NCBI RefSeq assembly: GCF_008728515.1
Contig: NC_044981.1
Span: 128,810,884-128,874,883 of the forward strand
Direction: 5' to 3'
DNA: 64,000 nt
From: Papio anubis
Taxonomy: Eukaryota; Chordata; Mammalia; Primates; Cercopithecidae
Part shown: one piece after another, positions 1-11,935 of the stretch
Position numbering within the stretch: position 1 is the first letter of the stretch
Layout: every line of letters starts with the position of its first letter
Program-made: the position numbers and the translations under genes
The notes under the pieces: generated by a model
The model's database searches: none
Told to the model about the DNA's origin: nothing
What the model saw: only the letters and a program-made list of their open reading frames with translations

Positions 1-811
1 GAATGGCTATTACAAAACAACAACAACAACAACAAAAACACCTATGTATTGATGAGGATGTGAAGAAAAGGGAATACTTTACACACTGTTGGTAGGATAG
101 TAAACTCATACAGCCACTATAGAAAACAGTATAGAGGTTCCTCAGAAAATTAAAAATAGAACTACCACATGATCCAGCAATCCCACTACTGAACACATAT
201 CCAAAGAAAATGAAATCAGGATGTTGAAGAGATTTCTGCACTTTGCTATTTACTGCAGCACTACTTACAATAGCCAAGATACGGAATCAATCTAAGTGCC
301 CAACAATGGAAGAATGGATAAAAATGTGAATAATCAGCTGTAAGAAATAATGAAATCTTGTCATTTGTGACATTAGTGAACCTGGAGGACATGATGTTAA
401 ACCAAGCCAGACACAGAAAGACAAATTCCTCATGATCTCACTCATATGTGGAATCTTTAAAAAAAAAAAGAAGGTGTTATCATAGAAGCAAAAAGTAGAA
501 GAGTGATTAAGAGAGACTGAGGAGAAGAGGATGAGAATAAAGGGAGGTTGGTCAATGGATATAAATTTACAGTTGGATAGGAGGAATAAGATACGGTGTT
601 CTATTGCACAGTAGGGTGACTATAGTGAACAGTAAGTCTTGTATATCATAAAATAGCTGGAAGACAGGCTTTTGACTGTTCTTGCCACAAAGAAATGATA
701 AATGCATGAGGTGATAGATGCCCTACCCTGATGTGATCACTATCCAACAAATTTGTACCTCATAAATATGTACAATATGTACAATCATGTGTCAATTAAA
801 AAATAAAAAAC
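1..811 (+). repeat. L1 3' end (L1MA/L1PB age), 5' truncated by window
   Basis: The first 440 bases match the C-terminal part of L1 ORF2 in degraded form: the stretch around 160-200 (atgatccagcaatcccacta) is a hallmark of that region. The rest is an L1 3' UTR ending in a short A-rich tail near 795-811. Stops are frequent and no reading frame survives. The exact L1 subfamily is a guess from the 3' UTR wording. Confidence 0.8.
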
Positions 812-1037
812 CAGCCTGGGTAACACAGAGAGACTCAATTTCTACAACAAATTTTAAAATTAGCCAGGTATGGTGGTGCACGCCTGTGGTTCCAGCTACT
901 TGGGAAACTGAGGTGGATTGAATCTGGGAGGTTGAGACTACAATGAGTTATGATGGCGCCACGGCATTCCAGCCTGGGTGACAGAGTGAGACGCTGTCTT
1001 AAAAAAAAAAAAACAAAATAATAATAATAATAATAAA
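812..1037 (+). repeat. AluJ fragment, 5' truncated, with (TAA)n tail
   Basis: Starts within the left monomer (agcctgggtaacacagagag) and runs through a diverged right monomer to a poly-A at 1001-1013. The tail then continues as a short (TAA)n microsatellite to 1037. High divergence and a missing 5' end point to an old AluJ. Confidence 0.8.
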
Positions 1038-2368
1038 ACCTTGGTGACAGATATATGAGTGTTTATTACACTAGTCTCTCCACACTTCTGCCTACAAGTT
1101 TCCATAATAATTTCTAACAGCTGTTTAAGATTAGGACTTTATTTAATAAAAGGTTAAGACAACATGGGGTTCAAAATGTACTGTACTACTTAAACAAACA
1201 CATACTCACATAAACCTAGGTTAGATAAGACTGTCCAGACCAAAGAAAGTAATAGCCTTTGCTATTAAAATATCTGCAATATCCAGAATTTATCAAATTA
1301 TTAAAGATATTATTTCCAAATATCCAAAGGAAAGTACGATGGTGTGAGATATAAAAACAGTGAGCTATGTGAAGAAAATCTTAGGACATTTAGCATAAGA
1401 ATGGAAAAAGAGTAGTTGTTCTCAAATAACTGAAGAAAAAAGAAAATTGACAGAGTCAATTGAGGTCACAAGAAAAATCTCATGAAGCCACACAAAAAAA
1501 CCACACACTTACACTGCAAAGTGGTGGGCTCTCCAGAAGATACGTGTCCAAAAAGGGAAGGTAGGGCTAGATAATTAACCAACAGTTAGGAGTGGCACAA
1601 AACAAGTCTTCCATTAGATGAAAGATGAGACTAGACTGATGGTTTTTAAGATTCCCATCTAATTCTAAAATCCCAGGAGTCTAACATATTAGATGAAGAT
1701 ACATTCTAGACAAATGTAGGAATTATACAGTAAATTTCCATTTTAATTCTAGAAGTATTCTGTGAGTTTAGATAAATTATCATCAATTCTGAACTCCCCA
1801 CTTTCCCTTCAGCATGCATTTGTGTTCAAAGGGGCAGTAATGGGAGAGAGTTAGATGCACTAAGGTCTAACAGTTGAAAACCTTGAACTTGTTGGGCAGG
1901 ATGACATTCTATCATGAGGACATTTTTGTGTCTGGCCCAAGAGCTTATACTTTAGGAGTCAGTCCACAGGGTTGGCATTTTTGTAGTCTAGCCACATGAA
2001 GAAAACTTTACAGTTTGCCTGGCCATAAAAGAACCTTGTATCTTCCAAAGAAAAAGACTGTATACTATACCACCCGTAAAACACTTAACAAATGCTTAAG
2101 TGAAAGCAAAAGTATTTGATGTACAAAAACCATCATTACATTAAGTTAAACAGAAAGTTGAAGTATCTTCATTACATATGTCTACTTACTACCTATGAGA
2201 CTCAATCAAGATACTCAGTCTGAAGACTGTTAAGCAGGTAGCATTCATGTGAATAATTTTGTATCAAAGTGAATTATGGTTAAAAAAAATCTACATTAAG
2301 AAAGCTACAAGGTACTGTTTTTTTAATGGAAATTAGTCAACAACTCTGAGGTTGCCAGCATCTATTTA

Positions 2369-2404
<36 letters not shown>

Positions 2405-2687
2405 TATTTTATGCTTTAGTCAATGACATTATTTGTAATGGTGTTTAAAAGATGATGGGGAAAGATTTAAATGATACTGATTTTCTGAATGACTGCTTAA
2501 GAAAAGATAAGTTCAATGGTTTACGCTCTCATGAAAAAGTTCTGGTCGAAAAAATGAAATATTTTGCAATATAAGAAGATATATCTTATATTGAAAATCT
2601 ATCTCATCTTAATAATGTTTAAACAGTAGCCTAGTTAATATTTTCACTGTTTCGACGAATACCAAAATATATCTATAAAGTAAGAAA
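1038..2687. other. AT-rich DNA, nothing recognised
   Basis: No gene, promoter or clear repeat is visible. All six frames are broken by stops. The only distinctive element is a pure A homopolymer of about 31 at 2371-2401, with no retroposed body that I can recognise in front of it. Confidence 0.5.
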
Positions 2688-2698
2688 ACTTGGATGCT

Positions 2699-2996
2699 GG
2701 CTGGGCACGGTGGCTCACGGCTGTAATCTCAGCATTCTGGGAGGTCAAAGTGGGTGGATCATTTGAGGTCAGGAGTTCAAGACCAACCTGGTGAAACCTC
2801 GTCTTTACTAAAAATACAAAAATTAGCCAGGCATGGTGGTGGGCGCCTGTAGTAGCTACTGGGGAGGCTGAGGGAAGAGAATTGCTTGGACCCAAGAGGT
2901 GGAGGTTGCAGTGAGCAGATTGTGCCACTGCACTCCAGCCTGGGCGACAGAGTGAGCCTCTGCCTCAAAAGAAACAAAACAAAACAAAACAAAAAC
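2699..2996 (+). repeat. AluS inside a MIR, with target-site duplication
   Basis: Full-length dimeric Alu starting ggctgggcacggtggctcac, with an A-rich tail of (AAAAC) units. The 11-base duplication acttggatgct flanks it at 2688-2698 and 2997-3007. The downstream flank continues as MIR-like sequence, so the Alu split an older SINE. Confidence 0.93.
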
Positions 2997-3004
2997 ACTT
3001 GGAT

Positions 3005-3180
3005 GCTAAGACAGTAGACATGAATTGTAATGGAAGCTACACGACAGTGGACTAGTTCTGAACTGCTCGTGTTCTCATTTGTAAAACACAATACCATTTA
3101 CCTCTCATGATTGTTTTGAAGAAAAAAAACTCACAAATTTTGATATGCTCTATTAAAGTAATGTATTAGTCAATGCTAAC
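3005..3180 (+). repeat. MIR fragment
   Basis: The text ctcatttgtaaaacacaataccatttacctctcatgattg (in parts) follows the MIR core and 3' portion (fraction 'tttcctcatctgtaaaatgg ... tacctacctca'). It is diverged and interrupted upstream by the Alu at 2699. Confidence 0.55.
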
Positions 3181-3424
3181 AATAATATTAACTAATATAC
3201 TATTGTGGATAAAGGAAAAAAGTATATTTTACTGACTACAACCTTACATTTGGAAATTTAAACTCAAAGATGAGAAATTTGGCATTTGATTCCTTGTTAT
3301 ACAAAAGCAAGTTTTATTTTGGATAAGACTTCTTAATATTTCAGATAAATTGTCCAAATATACAAGATTTAAGGAAGACAGCATGTCATTTTCTGATTAC
3401 ATAAGAAATACTCAAATAGTCACC

Positions 3425-3708
3425 TGGCCAGGTGGATCATGAGGTCAAGAGATCGAGACCATCCTGGCTAACGCAGTGAAACCCCGTCTCTACTAAAAAT
3501 ACAAAAATTAGCTGGGCGTGGTGGCGAGCGCCTGTAGTCCCAGCTACTCGGAAGGCTGAGGTAGGAGAATCACTTGAACCTGGGAGACGGAGGCTGCAGT
3601 GAGCTGAGATTGCGTCACTACACTCCAGCCTAGTGACAAAGCGAGACTCTGTCTCAAAAAAAACAAAAAAAAAACAAAAAAAAAAAAAGAAAAGAAAAAG
3701 AAAAAGAA
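3425..3708 (+). repeat. 5'-truncated Alu with target-site duplication
   Basis: The first about 50 bases of the Alu are missing; the element starts at ggtggatcatgaggtcaaga. It keeps both monomers and a long A-rich tail (3655-3708). The duplication aatagtcacc lies at 3415-3424 and 3709-3718, which shows that the truncation happened during insertion rather than by later deletion. Confidence 0.9.
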
Positions 3709-3956
3709 AATAGTCACCCATAATCCTAACAGTGATAACTGCTTTTTTCCTATGCTCATATAAGCACATGGTTCTAAGCTCTAAATCCACATATATATCT
3801 GTGCATATGAAACATGATTGGGATCATATGCACACGCTGTCTTACCTAGTCACCAAAGGATTTTATAAAAATCTTGGACAACCTGAGATATGAAAAGCGG
3901 CAATACTGAATTAACTGATTTTCCCTGAATACTAATGAGGGTGAATTTTTCAAATA

Positions 3957-4283
3957 CAGTCAGTCATGTGCTGCCCAACAATGTTTTGATCAATAACAGA
4001 CCCATATACAACTGTGGTCCATAGTATTAAAATACTGTATTCTACTACACCTTTTCTATGTTTAGATACCCCAATACTTACCATTATGTTACAACTGCCT
4101 ACAGTACTCAGTAAAGAAACATGCTGTATAGGTTCACTGCCTACAAGCAATAGGCTATGCCATATAGCCTAGGTGTGTAGATTCTACCATCTGGGTTTAT
4201 AAAAGCATACTCTATGATGTTCATGTGATGACAAAAAACTCACTTCCCAGAACACATCCTTGTCATTAAGTGATGCATGACTA
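3957..4283 (+). mobile_element. Tigger-type (TcMar) non-autonomous DNA transposon
   Basis: About 330 bases bounded by inverted termini (cagtcatgtgctgcccaaca at the left; its complement-like ttaagtgatgcatgacta at the right) and by TA dinucleotides. The interior (gcctaggtgtgtagattctaccatc) is the same family as the element at 60736-61073, in the opposite orientation. It has no transposase frame. Confidence 0.8.
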
Positions 4284-4539
4284 TATTACTAACCATTTGT
4301 ATTTCTTTGTTAGCTGCCTCCTATCTTCCGTTCATTTTCCTTCTAAGATTTCTTGTTGATTTATGGAAGCTCTAATATGTAAAGAATATTCACCTTTTGC
4401 CCGCTTAATCTAATTCATTCTGCTGAAAATGATTTATGCCCACTTCTACATGTGATCCACTCCCACTTGTTCTACAGCTCAGCATCACCTTCATTCAATC
4501 AATTCTGTAACAATGAACTGGAAATCTAAGCATTAAGAC

Positions 4540-5290
4540 CCATACTAGGGGATAGGGACCTGGTAGTGAACAGACTTGGTTCAGGAAACAGCAGATGTTC
4601 TCAGCTGAGTTAAGAGTCTGAACTGCTCAGGCCTGAAGAAAGAATCAGCATGGTTACCGTGGGAAAAGTGAAAAGGAAAGTGGCATAAGACTAGGTAGAG
4701 ATGCAGGGAGGGGTCAAATCATGCCTTCTATGCCATGTTCAGAATTTTCATGTTTATCTCAAAAGTAATGGTTAGCTAAAAGAGAAGCAAGACTGACATC
4801 ACATATTTGCATTATAAAAATCTATCACTACCACTCTGCAATGGGAGGATGGACTGAAAGAGAAGAATGGGTAAGGGGGTCTAGCACAGCAGTCCAGGCA
4901 AGATGACAACAGGAACACAGTGGTAGTACTGTTTGAAAATGCAAAGTAGCAGACAGAAGAGAGATAGTTTTAGGAGATAGAGTGAACAGAATTTTGTGAT
5001 TGATATGGAGATGGAAAAAAGGGAGATGGAGAATGACTGCAGGTTTGTGGCCTGTTTACTAAGATAGTAAACACTGGAGAAAGGGCAGGCTTGCAGGGCA
5101 GATGAGAAAAGTAGGAGGGGTTAACAATTCTGTTTTGGACATTTTGAACTGAAGGAACTTGTGAGACATCCAAGAGGAGATACGGAGCAGTTAATCAGCT
5201 AAAAGTCCATTGCTCAGGACAGGTCTAGGTTAAGACTGGAAATGAAAATTTGGAAATCCTAGTACAAAAGGTAATTAAAACCATCATGGG
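4540..5290 (-). repeat. L2 LINE fragment
   Basis: The plus strand carries the complement of L2 ORF text, for example agtccaggcaagatgacaac and aggagatagagtgaacagaa, with the usual order of GA-rich blocks. It is old, with no reading frame left. Ends are approximate. Confidence 0.6.
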
Positions 5291-5444
5291 TGAAATTTAA
5301 AAATCAAAGGAACTCAGAAATCTGATCCTCAATATTAACCTAGAGTGTCCCTATTCTAAGTCCCATTTGGTCAATGGTAATGTTACTATACATACTTCTA
5401 TCACAGCAGTTTTCCACACTACAAACTACGGTGAAATCTTTCCT

Positions 5445-5565
5445 ATTTGTAGTCTCCTTGGTAGACAATAAGCTCCTCAGATGCATAATCAGATCTTATT
5501 TCTGTACCCCAGCCTAGGCACAGTTCCCAATGCACCATACACATTCAGTAAAATGTCTGCGAAGT
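5445..5565 (+). repeat. L2 3'-end fragment
   Basis: The sequence tagacaataagctcctcaga, followed by 'cttatttctgtaccccagcctaggcacagt', fits the conserved L2 3' tail (agctccttgagggcaggg ... cctggcacatagtagg). Confidence 0.6.
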
Positions 5566-5605
5566 TTAACTGTAACCTTGAGGTTATTAAAAAGCAATGT
5601 TTACT

Positions 5606-5650
5606 CACACACCCACACGACACACACACACACAGGCACACACACACTCT
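5606..5650. repeat. Imperfect (CA)n tract
   Basis: Interrupted CA-rich low-complexity tract (acacacccacacgacacaca and similar). Simple repeat only. Confidence 0.8.
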
Positions 5651-5689
5651 CTGTATTCTCTTTCTGTCTCCCTCTCAAGTTGAAGAGCT

Positions 5690-5915
5690 CAGCAGAATGC
5701 CTGGGTTAAATCTAGACTCTACCACTTATTAGTCATATGACTGTGGGTAAGTTAACACCTTTGTGCCTCAATATCCTCCTCTGTAAAATAATGCAGATAA
5801 ACAGAACCCATCACAGTGTTGTGAAAATTAAATTTCATATAAAGTGCTTGGCACAGTACTTGCACACGATAAGCATTCAAATGTAGCTGTTTTTATTGTT
5901 ACCATTATTATATCT
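5690..5915 (+). repeat. MIR element
   Basis: Nearly complete MIR. It shows 'cctgggttaaatctagactctaccacttatta', then the core 'tgactgtgggtaagttaacacc...tgcctcaatatcctcctctgtaaaat', and the L2-like tail 'aaagtgcttggcacagtacttgcacacg'. Confidence 0.85.
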
Positions 5916-6985
5916 CCTTTCTTCATCTTCTATGGATGGAGAAACGTTCACAAATGGAAAGGATTTCTAGCTACTCACTGCAGTCCTCAAGCTTTGCAAC
6001 ACAAAAACAAATCATATTCCTTCAAGTTTAAAAGCAAGTGGTAAAAATAAAGAATACAACTTTGATGTATCTGTTAAGTGAAATGAGTACTGAAAAAAGC
6101 ACTAAATTTAGCAATGAATTAAAAAAAAAAACCACAAAACTCCAACAATAACAAAACCATCAAATCAAAGCAAATAGCTGTTGATCATGGCATTCTTTTT
6201 TGGTGGTGCTGAGGGGAGTGGGAACAGGGAAGGTGGTGAAGGAAACAGGAAAAGATTGACCAAATCTACTATATGTTATGAAATAGATATTACACTAAAT
6301 TTTACTTCATTAGGTGCCTGCAAAAAAGCAGGAAAATTAGAAGCATAATGGATTTGGATATTAAACTGTGATACAAGTTTATGCTGTTCACTTCATTTAA
6401 ATTGTAAGGTATTTGCTTTCTTGAGCAGGTCTTGTATGTGTCCCTACTTCCCATATTACGGACTATAATTTCAAAAGCTAAAAAGTTTCATCTCTGTACA
6501 GAGAAGCTTGATATTTGTCCTAAGCTACCTATAAGTGACTATAAATCTGTAAGACTACTGTAGCCATTAAATTAATGCTAACGAAACTGCCTAATTTTTA
6601 AAAGATTATTTTAATTTGCAAATGTAAATGTTAATTCACTATGGTAGCTAAACGACTGAATAAATCTTCTCATAAGTTGGCGTCAGAATTGGCAGGCATC
6701 AAGATCAAGCTTCTCTATATTCTGATTTATTTCAAGGGTGTGAATGCAGGGCTCAAACTTGAAGCACTGATAACTCATCAAGAATTTAATCAAGAGAAAG
6801 TACTGCATGGGGAAAATACACAAGTGAAACTTCCTCTTTTGATAGTTTCAACTGTTTTTACAGGGTTACTCCTCATATAAAATGCTCTAGCATAGACAAC
6901 CGGTTTAAGGTCTATGTCATACACAAATGCCATTTTAAGAAAAGGAAGGTCAGATTATGAAATTAGCTACTTGGGAAAATAAAAT
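5916..6985. other. AT-rich unassigned DNA
   Basis: No repeat family or gene recognised. A 79-codon open frame at 6641-6880 (plus) has no domain, no splice context and ordinary AT-rich composition, so I treat it as chance. Confidence 0.5.
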
Positions 6986-6993
6986 AGAGTTCA

Positions 6994-7307
6994 GCCGGGC
7001 GCGGTGGCTCACATCTATAATCCCAGCACTTTGGGAGGCCAAGGCGGGCGGATCACAAGGTCAGGAGATCGAGACCATCCTGGCTAACATGGTGAAACTC
7101 CGTCTCTACTAAAAATACAAAAAATTAGCCAGGAGTGGTGGCGGGCGCCTGCAGTCCCAGCTACTTGGGAGGCTGAGGTGGGAGAATGGTGTGAACCCAG
7201 GAGACGGAGCTTGCAGTGAGCTGAAATGGTGCCACTGCACTCCAGCCTGGGTGACAGAGTGAGACTCTGTCTCAAAAACAAAAAAACAAAAAAACAACAA
7301 AAAAAAC
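6994..7307 (+). repeat. AluS/Y with target-site duplication
   Basis: Starts gccgggcgcggtggctcaca. Both monomers and an A-rich tail (7273-7307) are present. Short flanking repeat agagttca at 6986-6993 and 7308-7315. Confidence 0.93.
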
Positions 7308-7315
7308 AGAGTTCA

Positions 7316-7672
7316 AACATTTCTGGTTTAAAAAACAGTACAAAATATACTTAAACAAAACAAATATGATTACATAATGAACACTCTTTCCACATGTAAG
7401 AACCATTAGGAATTTGTTATTTTACTCAGAACTTGTCAGATCTGAGTAACTGCTTGAAGGGTACCTCACTCAAAAAAGATAAACACAGAGAACTTGGCTA
7501 GAGATCAGAAGAAAGCTATACATTTTTAAAACCTGAAATTATGGTCTGTGAGGAAGTTAAGAACACTAGCACAACAGGAGGGTGAGAAATTTAATGATAA
7601 TATACAAGTAAAAGAATGGGTTCTTACACAGAACACACAAGAGTGATAAGGAAGTTTTCTGATCGGAACATT
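7316..7672. other. Unassigned DNA
   Basis: About 350 bases without recognisable repeat or gene. Stops occur in every frame. Confidence 0.5.
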
Positions 7673-7676
7673 GGTT

Positions 7677-7984
7677 CTTTTTTTTTTTTTTGAGACAGAG
7701 TCTCGCTCTGTTGCCCAGGCTGGAGTACAGTGGCGCTATCTCGGCTCAGTGCAACCTCCGCCTCCCGGGTTCACGCCATTCTCCTGCCTCAGCCTCCCGA
7801 GTAGTTGGGACTATAGGTGCCCGCCACCATACCTGGCTAATTTTTTTTTTTTTTTTTTGGTATTTTTAGTAGAGACGGGTTTCACCATGTTAGCCAGGAT
7901 GGTCTCGATCTCCTGACCTTGTGATCCACCCGCCTTAGCCTCCCCAAACGCTGGGATTACAGGCGTGAACCACCACACCCCGCC
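7677..7984 (-). repeat. AluS/Y, minus strand
   Basis: Starts with the T-tract and gagacagagtctcgctctgt and ends at the complement of the Alu head (accacaccccgcc). An internal T-tract of about 18 at 7841-7858 replaces the middle A-rich linker. A short gttctt repeat flanks it. Confidence 0.92.
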
Positions 7985-8011
7985 AGTTCTTAACTATTAA
8001 GAAAAAGACAA

Positions 8012-8302
8012 GGCCAGGCCTGGTGGACTCATGCCTGTAATCCCAGCACTTTAGGAAGCCAAGGTGGGCAGGTTGCTTGAGCCCAGGAGTTAGAGACCAG
8101 ACTGAGCAACACGGGGAGACTCTGTCTCGGCAAAAAAACACAAAAATTAGCCAGATGTGGTGGTGTGTGCCTATAGGCCCAGCTACTCAGGAGGCTGAGG
8201 CAAGAGGATTGAGCCTGGGAGGTCAAGGCTGCAGTGAGTTATGATCACACCACTGCACTCCAGTCTGGGCTACAGAGTGAGACTATGCCTTACACAAATA
8301 AA
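8012..8302 (+). repeat. AluS/J, plus strand, head-to-head with the previous Alu
   Basis: Starts ggccaggcctggtggactca and ends in (AAAT/AAAG)-rich tail. It lies only 27 bases from the Alu on the other strand at 7677-7984, so the pair forms a large inverted repeat. Confidence 0.9.
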
Positions 8303-9060
8303 TAAAAAGACAAAAAGACAAAACAACAGAAACAAGATAATAACCATGAAGATGCTCAAACCTCACAGATACAGATTTAACTGACCTTGACAGGGCCCTA
8401 ATTTTGAAAACATTTCCAAGATGTTTCTAATGGGTAGTCGGTTGAGAACTACTGGGTTGAAACACCATCACAGGCAAATAAAATAATAGAATTTCCCTTT
8501 CTGTAAGTCCTTAAAAAGGGCTCTATTCTTCTATCAGTACTGTTTATCAGAGAACATTAAGACTTCTACACTCTGTTTACCATCCTTTGTTTCCCAAACT
8601 CCATTTCATGCTCTAAACCGGCATAATCTGTCTTCTGCCTCTACACAGTACAAAATGTTACAAATGAATGGCTCATTGCTGAATTCAATGGCACACTTGA
8701 AACTCCCTCCTACTCTAGAGCATAAAGCACTGGGAACCTCTGATTCTTCAACTGCTCCCTTGCCATGTCCTATCCCTGGCTTCTGAGGAAGCTTTACTGA
8801 ATTCTCTCCCCATCTCAAATACTTCTCTGTCTGTTCCTCAAGTCAGAAGTTCTTAACTGAAATCCATGCCAGACCCTGAAAAGCTCAAAAATAGGTTCCA
8901 GAGGTTAGGAACCCCCTGAAATTGCATGCACACTAATCTATGTGTACCTGAGCAGGCCATTGTTTTTTTCATATTACCAATGGGTTTAAGATTGCTAAAG
9001 GTTATAAACCACTGCCTGAAATCCTTTTCCTCTTTAAACTTTCCAGGCCTCAGTTGCTAT
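8303..9060. other. Unassigned DNA, possibly with old DNA-transposon debris
   Basis: Mostly unrecognised. The part at about 8840-9030 (ttcttaactgaaatccatgc ... gctaaaggttataaaccact) resembles hAT-type MITE wording, but I cannot define ends or a target duplication. A 70-codon minus frame at 8606-8818 looks like chance. Confidence 0.4.
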
Positions 9061-9720
9061 CTATGAGCTTGTGGCTGGCTCCTACATCAATCCTGACCTA
9101 CCACATATCTGAATCCATATTCCCAATCATCTATTAGGCATATCTATTAAAATCAACACATCCAAACAAAACTCATTAAGCACCTCAAAAAATCTTGCTC
9201 TATCTCCTTGTAATTTTGTGAATGGAGTGAGCCACAATTAACACTCGCTCACCTGAACCAGAAATTTCAGAATCATCCTTCATCTCTCATTCTTCTCCTC
9301 TGCTCAGTTAACTTTTAATCTAGCTTCTCTTCTGCACCCAAAGCAACAATGTTTTACTTTAGGCCAGCTCAGGTGTCATTATGGCTACAGGCTTTTAATG
9401 GAACTCTCTGCTTGCATTCTCCATGCTCTAATCCATCTACCAAATAGCTACCAGGATTATCTTCCTAATTGTCTCCCTATCTGAAGAAGCATCTCTTGGC
9501 TCTCTTAGAATGAAAAACAGAATCTCATCTGCTTGCCTTGGAATGCAGTGGACTTCTCACCCCCGATCTTCCTTATATAACCTACCTTCCAATTCCAACA
9601 CACCTTAACATTCTCAGCTTTACACAATTCCTCTTTCAGTAACAGACCGTTTCCTGGTTTTATAGCTGCCTAAATTGTCCTTTAGGCACTCCTTCAACTA
9701 GGAAACTTTTACGCATAATT
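9060..9720 (+). repeat. L2 LINE fragment
   Basis: The text ctaccaggattatcttccta, followed by 'atctgaagaagcatctcttggctctc', and the pyrimidine-rich blocks around it follow the sense strand of L2 ORF2 near its 3' end. It is heavily decayed, with no frame. Confidence 0.65.
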
Positions 9721-9729
9721 GCACATTTC

Positions 9730-10355
9730 GTATGCAACTCACGTGAACCAAGCTCTGCGGGTAGACAATGGGAATACAGCTCAGAACAAAATGGTGAGGC
9801 AAGGAACTCTCATGGCAGTTGTATTCCAGTGGAAGAAAAAGACAACAAATAGGTTGACAAAATAATCAAGAGAATGTAATCTATGTTATAAAGGAAACGA
9901 GATAACGAAAGAGAACACTTCATGAGGAATGATCCAGGAAAGGTCTTTCAACTTTCTTAAGAGATAAGAAATAATTCTTGGCTGAGTGCGGTGGCTCACA
10001 CCTGTAATCCCAGCACTTTGGGAGGCCAAGGCGCACGCAACACAAGGTCAGGAATTCAAGACCAGCCCGACCAACATGGTGAAACCCATCTCCCCTAAAC
10101 ACAAAAATTAGCCGGGCATGGTGGTGTGCTCCTGTAATCCCAGCTACCCTCCTGGGGCTTGAACTCGGGAGGCGGAGGTTGCAGTGAGCAGAGATCGCAC
10201 CACAGCATTCTAGCATGGGTGACACAGTGCGACTCCGTCTCAAAAAATAAATAAATAAATAAAGAATCTTAAAATGAGATCTTAAAGGATAAGAAGGATA
10301 AGAAGTAGCCAGCCATATGAAACACTGGGAGAAGAGCAACCCTGCAGAGGCCACA
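9730..10355 (-). repeat. L2/MIR-class fossil split by an Alu
   Basis: Flanks of the Alu at 9980 read as one old element: 'gtagacaatgggaatacagctcagaac' on the left and 'agtagccagccatatgaaacactgggagaagagc' on the right match wording common in antisense L2. Ends are approximate. Confidence 0.45.
9980..10262 (+). repeat. AluS, plus strand
   Basis: Starts ggctgagtgcggtggctcac and ends with an (AAAT)n tail at 10246-10262. The right monomer has lost part of its 5' half (agctaccctcctggggcttg). Confidence 0.9.
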
Positions 10356-10379
10356 GTAAATGAATGGTATTGTTGGTGT

Positions 10380-10515
10380 TGTAAGTGTTTACTGAACTTG
10401 CAGACACCAAGTTCCTTGAAGATAACTGTTTAATTTAAATACGTGTCTTTAGAACTTGGCTCAATTGCTGGCATTTGGTCTTAAACTCAATAAAAACTTG
10501 ATGAATTAAATGAAT
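10380..10515 (+). repeat. L2 3'-end fragment
   Basis: 'caccaagttccttgaagataactgtttaa...ctggcatttggtcttaaactcaataaaaacttgatgaattaaatgaa' (quoted in parts) has the order of the L2 3' terminus, ending near its usual short repeat. Confidence 0.55.
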
Positions 10516-11919
10516 ACCTTAAGAACAACTGAGAAAATGGTTTGTGGGGTTGGGGGCAGGTATGTGTCTTTCACTACAGCAATAAGAATCTGAGTAGCCT
10601 CAACCAACTCAAGTTCTCCAACAGTATCCTATTCTTACCTTATTTCACTTTCTGGTACGTTATACTTAGTGCTCCCACACTTAACAAGTTACTAATCATT
10701 TTAGGCCAGACCCCCAAATCCTGAAGAGCAACTGTGTTCCAGGAGCTTTTACAAATACAAAAATATATTTCAGATGTAAGAAGAGAATTATTTTAATTGA
10801 AACACACCTACTGACCTTCAGCATTTTTTATATTCCCTTTTCTCATCCTCTGAAAGTTACTATCTCCTTTACTTCATCCCCAAGGATTCTAACTCACCCG
10901 TGTTCTATAGCCTATAGGTAATTCCACTACAGCTGGTCATCAGAGAATGGCCACCCTGTCAGTCACTTCCAAGATATCAACCATTCAGTTAAACAAGGTG
11001 TGATGATAAAGCCATTTTTCCTCTATTCCCAAAGAGAGAGTAAAAGTATATAACCAAGACAAACAAATTCGGAATATGGTTTCAGGCATTTGAAACTCTT
11101 CTAATTTTAAGAGGCCAAAACCAAAGGCCTAGAAAGAGTAAATCAAGAGGCACATATTCTAAATGTACAGACAAATTAAATAATTATCCGAGTTGTTTTG
11201 TACTGCGCACTGAAGTGGAAGTTTCAAGATTACTGGTCACAGCCAAGGAGTAGTGCTGAATTTCTTAAAATTAAAAAAAAAAAAACAAAAAATAAAAACA
11301 CGGCTGTCAGCCAAAGGCTTTCTCTGCTATCCTGGGACCTACAGATTCCATTAGCAATATAGCTTTTAATCTGTTGAGCCACTCAGCATCCCTTACTGAA
11401 GGCCTCCCCCTACCACCTCCCTACAAAAGAAGAGTAAAGAACAGAGTACCTGTAAGATTAGCACGCTAATTTCTGTTGAGGAAGGTCTAATGAATTAGTC
11501 ATTGTGCCTTCAATATGGTTGGTTGTGATCCCTGCAACCACCCTAATCTGTAACTAGCAAAGATCCTGGAATGTGGTCAACCCACAAGCAATTAAAGTAT
11601 GCTCATTACAACTTTCCTAGGTTGTACATGCACACAAGTCACTGGAAATGCCCAAGGAACACACTGCAGCCATAAGTAGGTGAGAGGAAAAACACTTGCG
11701 GCTCACCAGAAGTATCTGACAAATTAAAAAGGATGGGGTGGTTCTTGTTCCACAAAAGCTTCAAGTTCATTAACTGAGTTTCAAACAGTAACAGGCTCTA
11801 TAAATGCTGTCCACAGTCATAAATCTCCATCTTCCTATTTGCACTTTTGGGTTACACATTGACTTTATTATGTTCATATCTGAAAGACAGCAACATCTGT
11901 CCCTGAAAAAGAGTGTGAC
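10516..11919. other. Unassigned DNA
   Basis: About 1.4 kb without a recognisable repeat or gene. It includes an A-rich patch at 11268-11300. Reading frames are short. Confidence 0.5.
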
Positions 11920-11935
11920 AGAAAGAACACTAGGT

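Noticed and set aside
5606..5650. CA-rich tract as a possible regulatory or Z-DNA element
   Set aside because: Too interrupted and ordinary for primate intergenic or intronic DNA.
9920..10354. 144-codon minus-strand frame
   Set aside because: Antisense Alu with flanking L2-like sequence; typical Alu translation.
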